Source: Synergistaceae bacterium (GTDB lineage: Bacteria; Synergistota; Synergistia; Synergistales; Aminobacteriaceae). Taken from it: a stretch of DNA of 64,000 bases. Of this stretch, positions 42,515-52,569 are shown piece after piece. A program made the position numbers and the translations under genes. Within the stretch, counting starts at the first letter, position 1; each line of letters opens with the position of its first letter. The notes beneath the pieces are model-generated. The model was given only the letters and a program-made list of their open reading frames with translations, was not told where the DNA came from and searched no databases. The stretch covers positions 1 through 64,000 of the forward strand of contig JAHDKR010000008.1 of the NCBI GenBank assembly GCA_018436785.1, given 5' to 3'.

Positions 42515-43351
42515 ATGGGAAGAGAACAAAAGGGGTTTAAAAATAAAAAAAGCCTCGGGCAGAACTTTCTTGTCGACCGGAATATACTTCGCCATATTCT
42601 GGAACAGGCCGATCTTTCCGTGGACGATACCGTTCTGGAAATAGGAGCCGGCCAAGGAGTGCTGACAAGGGAACTTGCGGCCTCTCCGTGCTCGTTCGTT
42701 TTCTCTGTAGAAATCGATGAAGGGCTTTCGGAGTATCTGCGGGACATCACTCTGCTCTATCCAAACACGTTTTCTCTTCTGTGGGGAGATGCGCTTGCCG
42801 TGGACTATTCTTCCCTTTCTCCCGTTCCAACGAAGGTTGTAGCAAACATCCCATACAACATTACCACTCCCCTGCTCTGGAGGCTCCTGGAGCAACTCCC
42901 GGAGGCCGGGACGGGCTATTTCCTCCTTATGGTACAGAAAGAGGCGGCAGAGAGGATTACAGCCCCTCCAGGAACAAAGGAACGCTACCCCCTTGGGATA
43001 ACGCTCGAGCTTATGGGAAAGGCGCGAAGTGTTCGGACCGTCCATCCTCAGTCTTTCCGTCCGGTTCCTGCTGTTGAATCATCGCTTCTTGAAATCCGTC
43101 TTTCCGGAATGCATGCGACTCTCCCGAAGGATAGCCTCTGGAGGAATCTCCTCCGTTCCAGTTTTGCTCAAAGGCGTAAGAAGCTCTCGAACAATCTGCG
43201 CGGTTTTTATCCTTCAGTTAGCTGGAGCGAGGCTTTTGAACGTACGGAGATACATGAAAATGCACGGGCCGAGGAACTGACGGGAGAACAGTGGTTGGCG
43301 TTATGGTTTTTTTTAAAGACCTTTGAAAAAAAGAGCCTCTCCCCGGAGTAA
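42515..43351 (+). CDS. rsmA: 16S rRNA dimethyladenosine transferase (KsgA)
   Basis: A 278-residue SAM-dependent enzyme that dimethylates A1518 and A1519. It shows LGQNFLVDRNI, SAM motif EIGAGQGVLT and the NIPYNITTPLLW catalytic motif (NLPY type). The ATG at 42515 has GAGAGA upstream, and a GAGGAG lies 13 bases before it; a longer frame extending to 42413 overlaps the tRNA and is not used. It is convergent with hup. Confidence 0.93.
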   Translation: MGREQKGFKNKKSLGQNFLVDRNILRHILEQADLSVDDTVLEIGAGQGVLTRELAASPCSFVFSVEIDEGLSEYLRDITLLYPNTFSLLWGDALAVDYSSLSPVPTKVVANIPYNITTPLLWRLLEQLPEAGTGYFLLMVQKEAAERITAPPGTKERYPLGITLELMGKARSVRTVHPQSFRPVPAVESSLLEIRLSGMHATLPKDSLWRNLLRSSFAQRRKKLSNNLRGFYPSVSWSEAFERTEIHENARAEELTGEQWLALWFFLKTFEKKSLSPE

Positions 43352-43363
43352 GCGGGAAGAGGC
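43335..43363 (-). terminator. Terminator after hup
   Basis: On the minus strand GCCTCT...CCCGC pairs with GGGGAGAGGC, followed by TCTTTTTTT. It overlaps the end of rsmA and lies past the hup stop. Confidence 0.65.
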
Positions 43364-43383
43364 AAAAAAGGAAGGAAAGAGGC

Positions 43384-43659
43384 CTACTCTACCTTGTCCT
43401 TCAAAGCTTTGCCGGGCCGGAAAACAGGAATCTTCTTCGCGGGGATCTTGATAACTTTCTTCGGATCCTGGGGATTACGTCCTTCACGAGCCGCTCTTTC
43501 CCGGACCTCAAACGTACCGAAACCAACGAGCTGAATCTTCTCGCCCTTTTCAAGAGCGGCTTCGATCGCCTCAAAAACCGCTCCTACCGCCGCGCCGGAC
43601 TCCTTTTTGTTCAAGCCGGTCGCCTTCGCTACTTCTGTGATGAGTTCTGCCTTGGTCAC
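43384..43659 (-). CDS. hup: DNA-binding protein HU
   Basis: A 91-residue histone-like protein. It starts with [20 protein letters not shown], contains the [20 protein letters not shown] arm and ends with [16 protein letters not shown]. It bends DNA as a dimer. The start is GTG at 43659, nine bases after GGAGG, and the longer frame upstream is not conserved. A good promoter lies about 100 bases upstream. Confidence 0.96.
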   Translation of the reverse strand: MTKAELITEVAKATGLNKKESGAAVGAVFEAIEAALEKGEKIQLVGFGTFEVRERAAREGRNPQDPKKVIKIPAKKIPVFRPGKALKDKVE

Positions 43660-43759
43660 CGTATACAGCCTCCTCCAAATATGATATGAATCTGAAACTG
43701 ACTCCGAACCTGGTTCGTTTTGATAAAGCCTTGCGGTATCCGAACCTATCAGTTCTTTA

Positions 43760-43788
43760 TTATTACCAGCAACTGCAATTCCGGTCAA
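43760..43788 (-). promoter_or_regulatory. Predicted hup promoter
   Basis: On the minus strand TTGACC (43783-43788) and TAATAA (43760-43765) are separated by 17 bases, followed by a leader of about 95 bases. It lies just after the der stop. Confidence 0.65.
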
Positions 43789-43797
43789 GCGGAATCT

Positions 43798-45114
43798 TCA
43801 TTTTTCCTCTTTTCCACGCCAAAAAATGCGAATTGGTGTGCCAGAAAAGTCCTCCAGACCTCTCAAGGCCTTCTCCATATGGTTCTCAAAGGCCGGAGAG
43901 GCTAGGTCCGGATGGTTAACGAAGAAGATAAATGTAGGAGGTTCTACGCCGGATTGCGTGCAGTAATAAATCTTGAACGGCCGTCCTTTTTGGTCGGTGG
44001 GAAGCGTATCGAACGCAAGAATGTCCCGTACAAGACGGTTCAATTGAGTGGTACCGATTCTTCTGTTTCTGTTCTCTGCGACATGAAGAATCTGTTCGCT
44101 TATTCTGTGCATCCCTCTTCCAGTTAATGCGGAAATGAATGCAAACGGAGCGTACTGTAGAAAGACCATTTCATCGCGGAATTTTTTTCTCATTGAATCC
44201 CCGAGTTTTTCGTTATTCCCCAGCAGATCCCATTTGTTGAGCAGAAGTACGATCCCTTTACCGCGTTCGACGACCAGAGCTGCGAGTTTTTTGTCCTGAT
44301 CGGTAAAAGGTTCTTCGGCGTCGAGAACAAGTAAAGCGACATCGCAGCGATCAATCGCTTGCAGGGTTCTGACAAACGAGTAGTATTCAATGTCGTTCTC
44401 CACTCTGCTTTTTCTGCGGAGTCCGGCAGTATCGATGAAGTTGAAAACAGTTCCGTTGATGGTAACGAGCGTATCTAAAGCGTCGCGAGTCGTGCCGGGG
44501 ATATTGCTCACCAACGCCCGCTCTTCTCCGGCCAAACTATTCAGTATGCTTGATTTGCCAACATTTGGACGACCGACAATCGCAACGCGGATTTCTCCGG
44601 TTTCCGAAGGCTGCTCCTTTTCGGGGGGCAGTTTTGAAACGATAAGATCCTGAAGATCATAGATATACCGTTTGTGCTCGGCGCTAATACCTATGACCTC
44701 TTCGAAGCCGAGAGTGTAGGCCTGAAAGACGTCGTCCTCATGAACGCCGTCGTCGATCTTGTTAGCAACGACGATGACTGGTTTTCCTGATTTCCGAAGC
44801 ATGTCCGCCACGTCCTCGTCCATCCAGACGGGTCCTTCCCTACCGTCTATGACGAAGAGTACAAGGTCGCTCTCTTCGATTGCCAGCTTCACCTGCACGC
44901 GCATTCCTTCTACGAACTCATTCTCGTCCCGCGCAAGAAATCCACCGGTATCAACGACGAAAAACTTTCTGTCGCGCCATTCCGCCTCTCCGTAAAGCCT
45001 GTCTCTTGTTACTCCGGGCATATCGTCCACGATTGCCTCTCGTCTTCCTAGAAGGCGATTGAACAGCGACGATTTGCCAACATTCGGTCTTCCAATTATT
45101 GATACTACTGGCAT
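43798..45114 (-). CDS. der: Ribosome-associated GTPase Der (EngA)
   Basis: A 438-residue protein with two tandem GTPase domains for 50S assembly. G1 motifs are [11 protein letters not shown] near residue 9 and [11 protein letters not shown] in the second domain, each with DTAG and N/TKXD motifs (NKID and NKWD), followed by a KH-like C-terminal domain. ATG 45114 has GGGGAGGAAG upstream. It is 23 bases past priA. Confidence 0.96.
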   Translation of the reverse strand: MPVVSIIGRPNVGKSSLFNRLLGRREAIVDDMPGVTRDRLYGEAEWRDRKFFVVDTGGFLARDENEFVEGMRVQVKLAIEESDLVLFVIDGREGPVWMDEDVADMLRKSGKPVIVVANKIDDGVHEDDVFQAYTLGFEEVIGISAEHKRYIYDLQDLIVSKLPPEKEQPSETGEIRVAIVGRPNVGKSSILNSLAGEERALVSNIPGTTRDALDTLVTINGTVFNFIDTAGLRRKSRVENDIEYYSFVRTLQAIDRCDVALLVLDAEEPFTDQDKKLAALVVERGKGIVLLLNKWDLLGNNEKLGDSMRKKFRDEMVFLQYAPFAFISALTGRGMHRISEQILHVAENRNRRIGTTQLNRLVRDILAFDTLPTDQKGRPFKIYYCTQSGVEPPTFIFFVNHPDLASPAFENHMEKALRGLEDFSGTPIRIFWRGKEEK

Positions 45115-45137
45115 TGCCTCTTCCTCCCCGATAAAGC

Positions 45138-46952
45138 TCAATCAATCCAGACGGTAACTTCAGGAAAACCATTTCTGGAACAGCCTATGGAAAAAAACGG
45201 AGCGATGATATCTTGAACATCCGATACCGAGCACACAGTCACCCAAAAATGAAGCGGAGGGTCGCCCGGATCCATCGGAAAGAGTCCCCGCTCCTCCATC
45301 CGTGATATCATATCGGACTTTTGCTGAAGCGATGAAGTCTTTATTTCCAGGAGATAGGAGTACGGAGGAAGGCCCAGCTCTTTTCGTTCCTCGAGCTCAT
45401 GGTTCCAAAACGCTTTCCATCCCTGCACAACGCCCTTTTGCCAGCCCGCTCCCGGCCTTCTGCTTTGTAAAAGAACGACTCTTTCCGAATGGTTCATTCC
45501 CCGCCATAAGGACTCCCAGACCATTGAAAAAACAGTAAATTTCGCCTGGTAGGCGATGCTGCGCACTTCAGCGTCAACATCAATCCACCCTGCGAAGCCG
45601 GTATTGACTATATCACATAAAGCCAGCGCCGCACGTGTTCCTACAACAATACCTCCGGAGGAGAGGCGACCAGCGAGAGAACGTACAGCGCCTTTCCCGG
45701 CGGTTTTAAAATCCTCCAGAAAAAGTGTAGGCTGATCTGCGGATTCCAAACTCTTCGCAACCGGAAAAAGAGCTTCCAGTCCCGGCCTTTTTCCGATAAG
45801 AAAGTGCCCTCTGCACACAGGACACACCTGAGGAATGGAACGAAGAGATGCGCAGGCAGGGCAGCGCAGACGATCGTTTTTTTCTTCCCAGACCATTGCC
45901 GTTCCGCATTTGGGACAACGTGCGGCATTTCCGCAGTCTTCACATGCGATTTCTCCAGCGTATCCTTTCCTGTCAAGAAGCCAGAGCGCCGTCTTCCCTG
46001 ATGCAAGACACCTTTTCGTCTCCGAGAGGAGCGTATGTGTCAACGGCAAAGAGTCCCCCACTCCCTGAACAGAGGAAGCAAAAGCCTCCCGAAGGTCGAC
46101 GATCCTGACATTATTCCGTGCCGGGCGTTCGTTAGACTGCGGTTTCCCGCGCAGAAAAATACGGGAAGAGGGGACCCGCCCCGAGAGTACAAGCAAGGCG
46201 GACTCCAGCCTGGCTCTTTTGCCGGCAAGAGTCCGTGCATTAACGAACGGTTTTTTATAGGAGCGATATGCTCCGCTGCTTTCCTCATCAACAATAATGG
46301 TTTCAATCTGTTGTAAAGGGGCAAAAACTGCGCCGGGCCCCCCGATGATTCCTCTCGGTATATTATTGCGCGCTTGAATCCATGCCGCAATGAGTTTCTT
46401 CCCTCCCTGGGACGGCCAGAGAATGGTCTCTTTCTTTTGAGACTCGGAAAGCTGCTTCCAAAACGCGGAGGCAAGTCCCTGCTCAGGGAAAAGAACAAGA
46501 AAACGCTCGCTTCTTTCCAGAAGAGAGAGGAATTTGTTACAACGCTCTTGGAAACTACACGCATAAAAAAACAACTCTTCCTGAGCCTTGGTCTCCATCC
46601 GAGGCAATGGAAGAGGTACGGGAGTGGCATCCGAGGGTGAAAGGAAAGCGGACGGAATTCCGATACGAAGCAGTTCTCCACTTCCGCAAAGAAACACTCT
46701 TCCTCCCCAGTCAAAAAGCTCCCATAAAGGCGGTGGGAAAAAAGAAACGTCGTCAATAATCCTCTTTATGCGCCGAATCGAGAACGCGCCGTCTCCCTCC
46801 TGAACAGCGTTGCTGAGGCGCTGCACAAAACCGATACGCTCTCCACGTCCTAAAGGAACGACGACTCGTGCGCCGAGCGGGACGTTCAACTCTGTCGTAT
46901 ACGTCAGACTGTTCCACCATGGGCCTGGAACGAGAACGTCATAATATGGCAT
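45138..46952 (-). CDS. priA: PriA-like primosomal protein lacking helicase motifs
   Basis: A 604-residue protein, shorter than Escherichia coli PriA (732). The N-terminal DNA-binding region (residues 1-115) and the eight-cysteine zinc domain (C-E-D-C, C-P-K-C, C-P-A-C, C-P-V-C) are intact. Where PriA normally has GVTGSGKT this protein has YACSFQER, so Walker A is absent. The DEEH motif reads DEES, and the arginine-finger-like GRAGR region is lost. It is therefore probably a loader or DnaB-interacting scaffold without ATPase activity, like the degenerate PriA known in actinobacteria. It lies between coaBC and der, the usual location. Confidence 0.85.
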   Translation of the reverse strand: MPYYDVLVPGPWWNSLTYTTELNVPLGARVVVPLGRGERIGFVQRLSNAVQEGDGAFSIRRIKRIIDDVSFFPPPLWELFDWGGRVFLCGSGELLRIGIPSAFLSPSDATPVPLPLPRMETKAQEELFFYACSFQERCNKFLSLLERSERFLVLFPEQGLASAFWKQLSESQKKETILWPSQGGKKLIAAWIQARNNIPRGIIGGPGAVFAPLQQIETIIVDEESSGAYRSYKKPFVNARTLAGKRARLESALLVLSGRVPSSRIFLRGKPQSNERPARNNVRIVDLREAFASSVQGVGDSLPLTHTLLSETKRCLASGKTALWLLDRKGYAGEIACEDCGNAARCPKCGTAMVWEEKNDRLRCPACASLRSIPQVCPVCRGHFLIGKRPGLEALFPVAKSLESADQPTLFLEDFKTAGKGAVRSLAGRLSSGGIVVGTRAALALCDIVNTGFAGWIDVDAEVRSIAYQAKFTVFSMVWESLWRGMNHSERVVLLQSRRPGAGWQKGVVQGWKAFWNHELEERKELGLPPYSYLLEIKTSSLQQKSDMISRMEERGLFPMDPGDPPLHFWVTVCSVSDVQDIIAPFFSIGCSRNGFPEVTVWID

Positions 46953-46967
46953 GGAGGCGCCTCTTCT

Positions 46968-48185
46968 TCACGATAACTGTTTGTCTGCGAGAACGGTATT
47001 CCAGATCTCTTCGGCTACGTCTTCCTTGGTCCCTGCAAACTCCGATACAGAGCCGTCGGCACTCAGTATGCGGACAGTGTTGGTATCTGCACCGAAGCCT
47101 GCTGCAGGGGCTGTTATATCGTTTGCGACAATGAAGTCTAAATTTTTCTTTCGTATCTTTTCGGAGGCATTTTTCTGAAGGTCATGGCTTTCGGCAGCAA
47201 ACCCAATGAGCACCTGCCCCGGTCTTTTTCGTTCACCGAGGGCGGCGGCGATGTCGGTATTCTGGATGAGATCTATCCGAAGCGTATCCGACCCGCTTCG
47301 TTTTATCTTTTCTCCTGCATAGGAAGCGGGGCGATAGTCCCCTACCGCAGCTGCTTTTACAATGTACTCCATTTCCCCGGAGCGTGAGAGGACAGCCTCT
47401 TTCATCTCTTCAGCGGAAACGACGCGAACTACCTCGAATCCCGAAAGATTGGTCAAGGAGACCGGACCAAGCACAAGGGTGACGGAAGCTCCTCTGTACC
47501 AGGCAGCCCGGGCCACGGCGACCCCCATCTTTCCGGTGCTCGGATTACTGAGAAAACGCACCGGATCAAGGAACTCCCAGGTTGGTCCGGCAGTGACAAG
47601 GACATTTTTCCTTTGAAGCTCTTTCTTGGGACAGGCTACACGCCACATTTCCTCAAGAAGTACATCCGGGGAGGGAAGGCGGCCTTTCCCTTCATAACCG
47701 CACGCCAAGTCTCCGGAGTCGGGATCGACAACCGCATACCCCCTGTTCTTTAGAGTTCGGATGTTTTCCGCCGTGGCAGGATTGGAGAGCATATTCACGT
47801 TCATCGCCGGACAGAGAAGCACCTGCGCCCGAGTCGCGAGAAGAAGAGAACCGAGTAGCTCTTTACCTCTTCCTTGAACTGTATTTGCAAGCGTTTCCGC
47901 CGTACAAGGAGCGACCACCACAACGTCCGCCCAATCCGCCAGCGAAATGTGAGGAATCCTCCACCCGTATTCATCCGACAAAAAATCACGCTGACGCCAG
48001 ATTCTTCTTCCCGCGAGGGTTGAAAGCACCATTGGACTGACGAACTTTTCTCCGTCCTCGGTCAACACAACTTCGACCTCGCACCCGGACTTCACAAAGG
48101 TTCGTACAAGCTCCGGGGCTTTGTAAGCGGCGATTCCGCCCGTTATGCCGAGGACGATTTTTACTTTATTCTTCCACGTGGGCAT
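46968..48185 (-). CDS. coaBC: Coenzyme A biosynthesis bifunctional protein CoaBC
   Basis: About 405 residues. The N-terminal CoaC domain (FMN-dependent decarboxylase) has [24 protein letters not shown] and PAMNVNML with the catalytic region; the C-terminal CoaB domain (phosphopantothenoylcysteine synthetase) has [17 protein letters not shown] and the block [11 protein letters not shown]. It makes 4'-phosphopantetheine for CoaD. I use ATG 48185, which overlaps the rpoZ end by 20 bases; no strong ribosome site is seen, so coupled translation is inferred. Confidence 0.93.
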   Translation of the reverse strand: MPTWKNKVKIVLGITGGIAAYKAPELVRTFVKSGCEVEVVLTEDGEKFVSPMVLSTLAGRRIWRQRDFLSDEYGWRIPHISLADWADVVVVAPCTAETLANTVQGRGKELLGSLLLATRAQVLLCPAMNVNMLSNPATAENIRTLKNRGYAVVDPDSGDLACGYEGKGRLPSPDVLLEEMWRVACPKKELQRKNVLVTAGPTWEFLDPVRFLSNPSTGKMGVAVARAAWYRGASVTLVLGPVSLTNLSGFEVVRVVSAEEMKEAVLSRSGEMEYIVKAAAVGDYRPASYAGEKIKRSGSDTLRIDLIQNTDIAAALGERKRPGQVLIGFAAESHDLQKNASEKIRKKNLDFIVANDITAPAAGFGADTNTVRILSADGSVSEFAGTKEDVAEEIWNTVLADKQLS

Positions 48186-48420
48186 CTGAGACAAAGGCAA
48201 CGGGAGCTTCTTCGCTTTCCCGCTCATCTGATGAAAGGCGCACTAGGCCAAGATCAAAATCCCGCAGAGCTGTCGAGATGAACTTCTCGTTGTCCTCTTC
48301 AAGCGTTCGACCTTTCTGCTCGCTGAGCGAGCGCGCTCTTGCCGCTACTGCTGCCGTGAGGATATACTTGTTATCCAGACCCTGCTTTTCTGCGAGAGAA
48401 TCCAAATCATAAAATTTCAT
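48166..48420 (-). CDS. rpoZ: DNA-directed RNA polymerase omega subunit
   Basis: An 84-residue omega subunit with the core YILTAAVAARARSLSEQ. It stabilises RNA polymerase assembly. It overlaps gmk upstream by four bases and coaBC downstream by 20, the classic gmk-rpoZ-coaBC order. Confidence 0.9.
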   Translation of the reverse strand: MKFYDLDSLAEKQGLDNKYILTAAVAARARSLSEQKGRTLEEDNEKFISTALRDFDLGLVRLSSDERESEEAPVAFVSDAHVEE

Positions 48421-49004
48421 CTTCGCGCCTCCCTGTTCTTTCTCTGTTCAAGGATGATACCTTCGAGTTCTTCTGCGGCCCTCTCAATATCATCGTTAAT
48501 TATCACATAATCATATAACGGCGCCTTTTCCATTTCCCATCGAGCATTTCGAAGGCGAATTTGTAAACGTTCCTCTGATTCCGTTCCTCTGTCACGAAGA
48601 CGCTGTTCAAGCTCTTCAAACGAGGGTGGCGCGACGAACAGCAGGATACTTCCGGGCATCTTCTCCCTGACCTGCAAAGCCCCCTGAACGTCGATTTCCA
48701 AGAGGATGTCGCTTCCTGAATTCAGCACACGCACCGCATCTTCGCGCAAAGTACCGTATAAGTGGCCGTGGACATCCGCATTTTCAAGAAATTCGCCTCT
48801 CTCAAGACGTGAGTGGAACTCATCCGCAGAAATAAAATGATAGTCGATTCCTTCGCGCTCACCTTCGCGCGGCTCGCGGGTAGTGCACGAAATCGAGAAG
48901 GTGATACCGGGCACCTTCTCGAACATTTTTTTCCGGAGTGTTCCTTTCCCTGCCCCGCTAGGACCTGAGAGGACAAAAAGACTACCCGTCGTTCGTTTTT
49001 TCAT
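48417..49004 (-). CDS. gmk: Guanylate kinase
   Basis: A 195-residue kinase that phosphorylates GMP to GDP. The P-loop [10 protein letters not shown] and the block [19 protein letters not shown] identify it, with EIDVQGA in the second half. It overlaps remA by 23 bases and rpoZ by four. Confidence 0.96.
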   Translation of the reverse strand: MKKRTTGSLFVLSGPSGAGKGTLRKKMFEKVPGITFSISCTTREPREGEREGIDYHFISADEFHSRLERGEFLENADVHGHLYGTLREDAVRVLNSGSDILLEIDVQGALQVREKMPGSILLFVAPPSFEELEQRLRDRGTESEERLQIRLRNARWEMEKAPLYDYVIINDDIERAAEELEGIILEQRKNREARR

Positions 49005-49251
49005 CTTCAGCCTCTTCTTCGTATCGATTGACTATCGTCTCTGGCTGAATCGCAGAGAGGACGACATGATTGCTGTCTGTAATCAAAACTGCCCGTGTCT
49101 TTCGGCCTTGCGTCGCGTCAATCAGGCGACCGTCCTCTCTTGCCTCTTCCTTCAGGCGCTTTATAGGAGCGGAGGACGGATGCACAATAGCGACGATACG
49201 TTCAGCGACAAGCATATTGCCAAAACCAATGTGAACGAGCCTTCCGGTCAT
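48982..49251 (-). CDS. remA: RemA/DUF370 family protein
   Basis: About 89 residues. The sequence [20 protein letters not shown] and the [19 protein letters not shown] block match DUF370, which includes Bacillus RemA, a DNA-binding activator of extracellular matrix and osmoprotection genes. Its place between yicC and gmk is the conserved context. ATG 49251 is eight bases past the yicC stop; a longer frame lies inside yicC. Confidence 0.88.
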   Translation of the reverse strand: MTGRLVHIGFGNMLVAERIVAIVHPSSAPIKRLKEEAREDGRLIDATQGRKTRAVLITDSNHVVLSAIQPETIVNRYEEEAEDEKTNDG

Positions 49252-49258
49252 ATTCTTA

Positions 49259-50143
49259 TCACTCCACGTTTTGTACTTGTTCTCTGATCTTTTCAAGGAG
49301 CGACTTCGCTTCAACGACCATCCACCGGAGTTCAGCGTCGGAAATCTTCGACCCCATGGTGTTAATTTCCCGGTTCATCTCTTGAAGAAGAAAATCGAGT
49401 TTGCGCCCTTCCGATGATTTTCCGTTGAGCACGGCAGCAAACTGTTTCAGGTGGCTTCGTGAACGAACAAACTCCTCGGCAATATCCCACTTGTCGGAGA
49501 GAATAACTACTTCCTGAGCAACCCGGTTCTGGTCAACCTCTATCGACATGGCTTCCAGAAGGTTCGTAATTCTTGATCGCATATCCTCGATAGCCTGATC
49601 TCGCTTGGGGTCCCATGCTTTCTCCAAAGAATTGAGGAGGGATTCAAACGCGTTGAGGTACTCTTCAATGGCGTGCAAGAGATTTGTTCCCTCCGTACTT
49701 CGCATCGCTTGAAGATGTTCTATGGCTTGTTCCAACAGAGACTCAAGCGCTGCGTTCAGTTCATCTTCGATGCCTGCGAGAACGGAAGGAGATTCAAAAA
49801 CGCCGGGCAGCGATAAAAGCGACGCAAGAGGAAGAGTTTCTCCAGTTCCGAGACGTTCGGCCAACTCCGCAAGCTGTGTATGATAATTCGAAAGCACAGT
49901 TGCGTCAAGTGTGGCGGTTCGAAACTGCGGAGCCCAGTGCAATTCCACAGAACAACGAATTTTACCTCTGCCAACGCCTTGTCTCAGTCTTCCTGTGATC
50001 AAAGGCTCCAATGACGCCATCTCCCGAGGCAGACGAGGTGAAATTTCCTGATATCTATGATTTACCGAGGAGAGTTCCACGGTGAGCGTTCCCCATTCAA
50101 AAGCGCGGGTTTCCCGCGTAAATCCGGTCATGCTGCGTATCAT
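49259..50143 (-). CDS. yicC: YicC/YloC family endoribonuclease
   Basis: A 294-residue protein with SMTGFTRE at the N-terminus and the YicC_N and DUF1732 C-terminal blocks ([16 protein letters not shown] and [18 protein letters not shown]). Escherichia coli YicC cleaves RNA and affects sRNA RyhB. Here it starts the yicC-remA-gmk-rpoZ-coaBC-priA-der group and overlaps hflX by four bases. Confidence 0.92.
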   Translation of the reverse strand: MIRSMTGFTRETRAFEWGTLTVELSSVNHRYQEISPRLPREMASLEPLITGRLRQGVGRGKIRCSVELHWAPQFRTATLDATVLSNYHTQLAELAERLGTGETLPLASLLSLPGVFESPSVLAGIEDELNAALESLLEQAIEHLQAMRSTEGTNLLHAIEEYLNAFESLLNSLEKAWDPKRDQAIEDMRSRITNLLEAMSIEVDQNRVAQEVVILSDKWDIAEEFVRSRSHLKQFAAVLNGKSSEGRKLDFLLQEMNREINTMGSKISDAELRWMVVEAKSLLEKIREQVQNVE

Positions 50144-51243
50144 ATTTGGGAGACCTCCATTTTTTCAAGAAAAAGATCCATTGAATCGAGTAGTTCATGT
50201 AATCCTCGCTTTTCAAGGACGCTTGTCGCGATTGACTGCGAGTGTTCAATGCCTAAGCGAGCCGTTGTCGCGTCCAAATATTCTGGTGATGTCAGGTCGA
50301 TCTTGTTCAAGACGAAAAGACGAGGAATTTCCCCTGCGCCTATTTCGTGCAAGGTATGCTCTACCACGTCCCGGATTTCTTGAACGTCGGTTGTAGAGAT
50401 ATCGAGAACAACTATGAGAAATGTAGATGCGACTATCTCTTCGAGAGTCGTACGGAACGCTGTTACCAGACCGGGAGGAAGATCTCGTATAAACCCGACC
50501 GTATCGGACAGAAGAACTGTCCTCCCGGAGGGGAGATCAACCCTGCGCATGAACGTATCCAGTGTTGAGAAAAGCCTGTTTTCCGCGATAAGCGATGTGT
50601 CGCCGCTTAATGCTCTCAGGATCGAAGATTTTCCGCTGTTTGTATAACCGACCAAAGAAACAACCGGTACATCCATCTTCCTGCGGCGATCTCTTTGGAG
50701 CGCCCTCTTGTGTTTCATCGCCTCAAGTTTTCTGCCGATATCCCGGACTCTTCGTTCAAGTTTCCGACGATGTCTTTCAAATTCGGTTTCACCCGGACCG
50801 CGTGTTCCGATACCTCCTCCAAGGCGCGACATCTGTGCTCCCAACCCTTTGAGATGAGGAATTTCGTATCTGCACAACGCCATCTCGACCTGCAGCTTTG
50901 CTTCGGACGTCCTCGCGCGCTTTTCGAATATCTTCATGATGACAAAAGGACGGTCCCAGACTTCCAGGCCAATTGTATGCTGCAGATTACTCTTCTGTCC
51001 CGGGTTGAGGCTTTCGTTACAAACAACGAGGTCAGCCCCCGCAGCTTTACAAAAAAGAGCGATTTCGTCGACTTTCCCCTTGCCAAGAAGAAACGCTGAA
51101 TCCGGTCGTTCGCGGCGCTGTATTACAGTCCCTGCCGTTTGGATTCCAAGATTTTCAAGAAGAAGCGTCAGTTCGTCGAGGAGGACTGTCGGAGCAAACT
51201 CCTGCTTTGGAAGTTCAATCGCCGCAAGGATTGCTTTTCTCAT
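50140..51243 (-). CDS. hflX: GTPase HflX
   Basis: A 367-residue ribosome-splitting GTPase. The N-terminal HflX domain contains GKGKVDEIA and the GGGIGTRGPGETEFE linker; the G domain has GYTNSGKSS, DTVGFIRDLP and NKID. It overlaps plsC and yicC by four bases (ATGA). It rescues stalled ribosomes in other bacteria. Confidence 0.95.
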   Translation of the reverse strand: MRKAILAAIELPKQEFAPTVLLDELTLLLENLGIQTAGTVIQRRERPDSAFLLGKGKVDEIALFCKAAGADLVVCNESLNPGQKSNLQHTIGLEVWDRPFVIMKIFEKRARTSEAKLQVEMALCRYEIPHLKGLGAQMSRLGGGIGTRGPGETEFERHRRKLERRVRDIGRKLEAMKHKRALQRDRRRKMDVPVVSLVGYTNSGKSSILRALSGDTSLIAENRLFSTLDTFMRRVDLPSGRTVLLSDTVGFIRDLPPGLVTAFRTTLEEIVASTFLIVVLDISTTDVQEIRDVVEHTLHEIGAGEIPRLFVLNKIDLTSPEYLDATTARLGIEHSQSIATSVLEKRGLHELLDSMDLFLEKMEVSQI

Positions 51244-51896
51244 GAATTGTTCCTGGATTTGCCAGGCAGATCAGCAGTGCTCAAAGAGATGAAAACCTCG
51301 TTAAGATCCTTGAGCAACATCTCTCTTCCTTCTTTCCCGAAAGGGATGTATTTCACCGAATCAATGGTATCCCCAAAGACAATCGAAAGATGAAGAGGTT
51401 TTACCCAGCGGCTTCCGGGGGGCATTGCCTCGAAAGTACCGGAGATGAAAGAGGGAATGATCGGCGCTCCGGATTTTAACGCAATGAGCGCCACCCCTCC
51501 TTCGAGAGGCTGAAGTTCCCCGTTTAGAGAACGGCTTCCCTCCGGAAAGATCAATACGTTCTCTCCGCTTTCCAGGAGTTTCAGGAAAGTGCGGAGGGCT
51601 GTCCCTGCGCTCTGGCTGTCGCTCTTTCGTACGGGTATGGAGCCAAGCGCCCTGACCATATTGCCGAATATGAACGGTTTGAAGAGCTCTTCCTTCGCAA
51701 GATAGCGAAGACGCCGCGGGAATACAGCGCCCATGATTACGGGATCCAGATTGCTCGCATGATTGGCGACAACAATGACGTTGCGTTGAGGGAGTGAAGA
51801 CGTCCATCTGATGGACAAACGGTTGTAGATCTTCAAGGCAATGAAGAAAAACCATTTGACAAAAAAATAGAAAACGCGGTTCCAATACGTCATCAT
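51240..51896 (-). CDS. plsC: 1-acyl-sn-glycerol-3-phosphate acyltransferase
   Basis: A 218-residue membrane-associated acyltransferase that makes phosphatidic acid. The HX4D motif NHASNLD places His46 and Asp51; FPEGSRS follows. An N-terminal hydrophobic segment (residues 8-24) likely anchors it. The start is MMTYWN with overlapping ATG codons. It sits four bases after cmk and overlaps hflX. Confidence 0.93.
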   Translation of the reverse strand: MMTYWNRVFYFFVKWFFFIALKIYNRLSIRWTSSLPQRNVIVVANHASNLDPVIMGAVFPRRLRYLAKEELFKPFIFGNMVRALGSIPVRKSDSQSAGTALRTFLKLLESGENVLIFPEGSRSLNGELQPLEGGVALIALKSGAPIIPSFISGTFEAMPPGSRWVKPLHLSIVFGDTIDSVKYIPFGKEGREMLLKDLNEVFISLSTADLPGKSRNNS

Positions 51897-51900
51897 CCGG

Positions 51901-52569
51901 TCACGCTCCTTTTCGTTTTGAGATGATCGAAGCGAGCGCCGCTACGGCTTCTTCGATAGAAAGAGCGTCAGTATTCACTTCGATAGCTCCTTCCGCTTTC
52001 CGAAGCGGCGCGGTTGAACGCTCGCTGTCGACTCTGTCGCGTTCGCGAATTGTTTGCAGCACTTCCTCATAGGTCACATCTTCGCCTCGTTCACGTAGTT
52101 CAAGAAGGCGACGCTTCGCACGCACTTCGTCGGAAGCCGTGAGGAAAATCTTGACGTCGGCGTCAGGGAAGACCACAGTACCCATATCCCGGCCGTCGGC
52201 GACGAGAGAGCCGTGTTTTCCCTGTTCACGTTGAATCGAGAGGAGGCGTTTCCGAACTGAGGGAAGGGCGGCATAAGAAGATACGATGGAATCAACAAGA
52301 GGAGAACGAATTTCTTTCCCCACTTCTTTTCCGTTGAGCAAAAGACCGTTTTCAAGAATTTCCACGGAGATACCGGCGATTGCCGCTTCCATTCCGGGGC
52401 CCTCTTCCGGCGAGACTTGACTCGAGTAAAGAGAAAACGCAAGAGCCCTGTAGAGCGCGCCCGTGTCGAGATAGCGCATACGAAGAAGGTTCGCAACCTT
52501 TCGTGCAAGGGTGCTTTTCCCTGCTCCCGCCGGGCCGTCAATGGCCGCGACGAAAGAGACGCAATTCAT
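51901..52569 (-). CDS. cmk: Cytidylate kinase
   Basis: A 222-residue nucleotide kinase that phosphorylates CMP and dCMP. The P-loop GPAGAGKST is at the N-terminus, LDTGALYRA and DGRDMGTVVFP follow, and SERSTAPLRKAEGAIEV matches the CMP-binding region. Its ATG overlaps the HDOD gene stop by four bases. Confidence 0.96.
   Translation of the reverse strand: MNCVSFVAAIDGPAGAGKSTLARKVANLLRMRYLDTGALYRALAFSLYSSQVSPEEGPGMEAAIAGISVEILENGLLLNGKEVGKEIRSPLVDSIVSSYAALPSVRKRLLSIQREQGKHGSLVADGRDMGTVVFPDADVKIFLTASDEVRAKRRLLELRERGEDVTYEEVLQTIRERDRVDSERSTAPLRKAEGAIEVNTDALSIEEAVAALASIISKRKGA

Noticed and set aside
42413-42515. Upstream extension of rsmA over tRNA-Pro
   Set aside because: It overlaps the tRNA and a strong terminator, and the added residues are not conserved.
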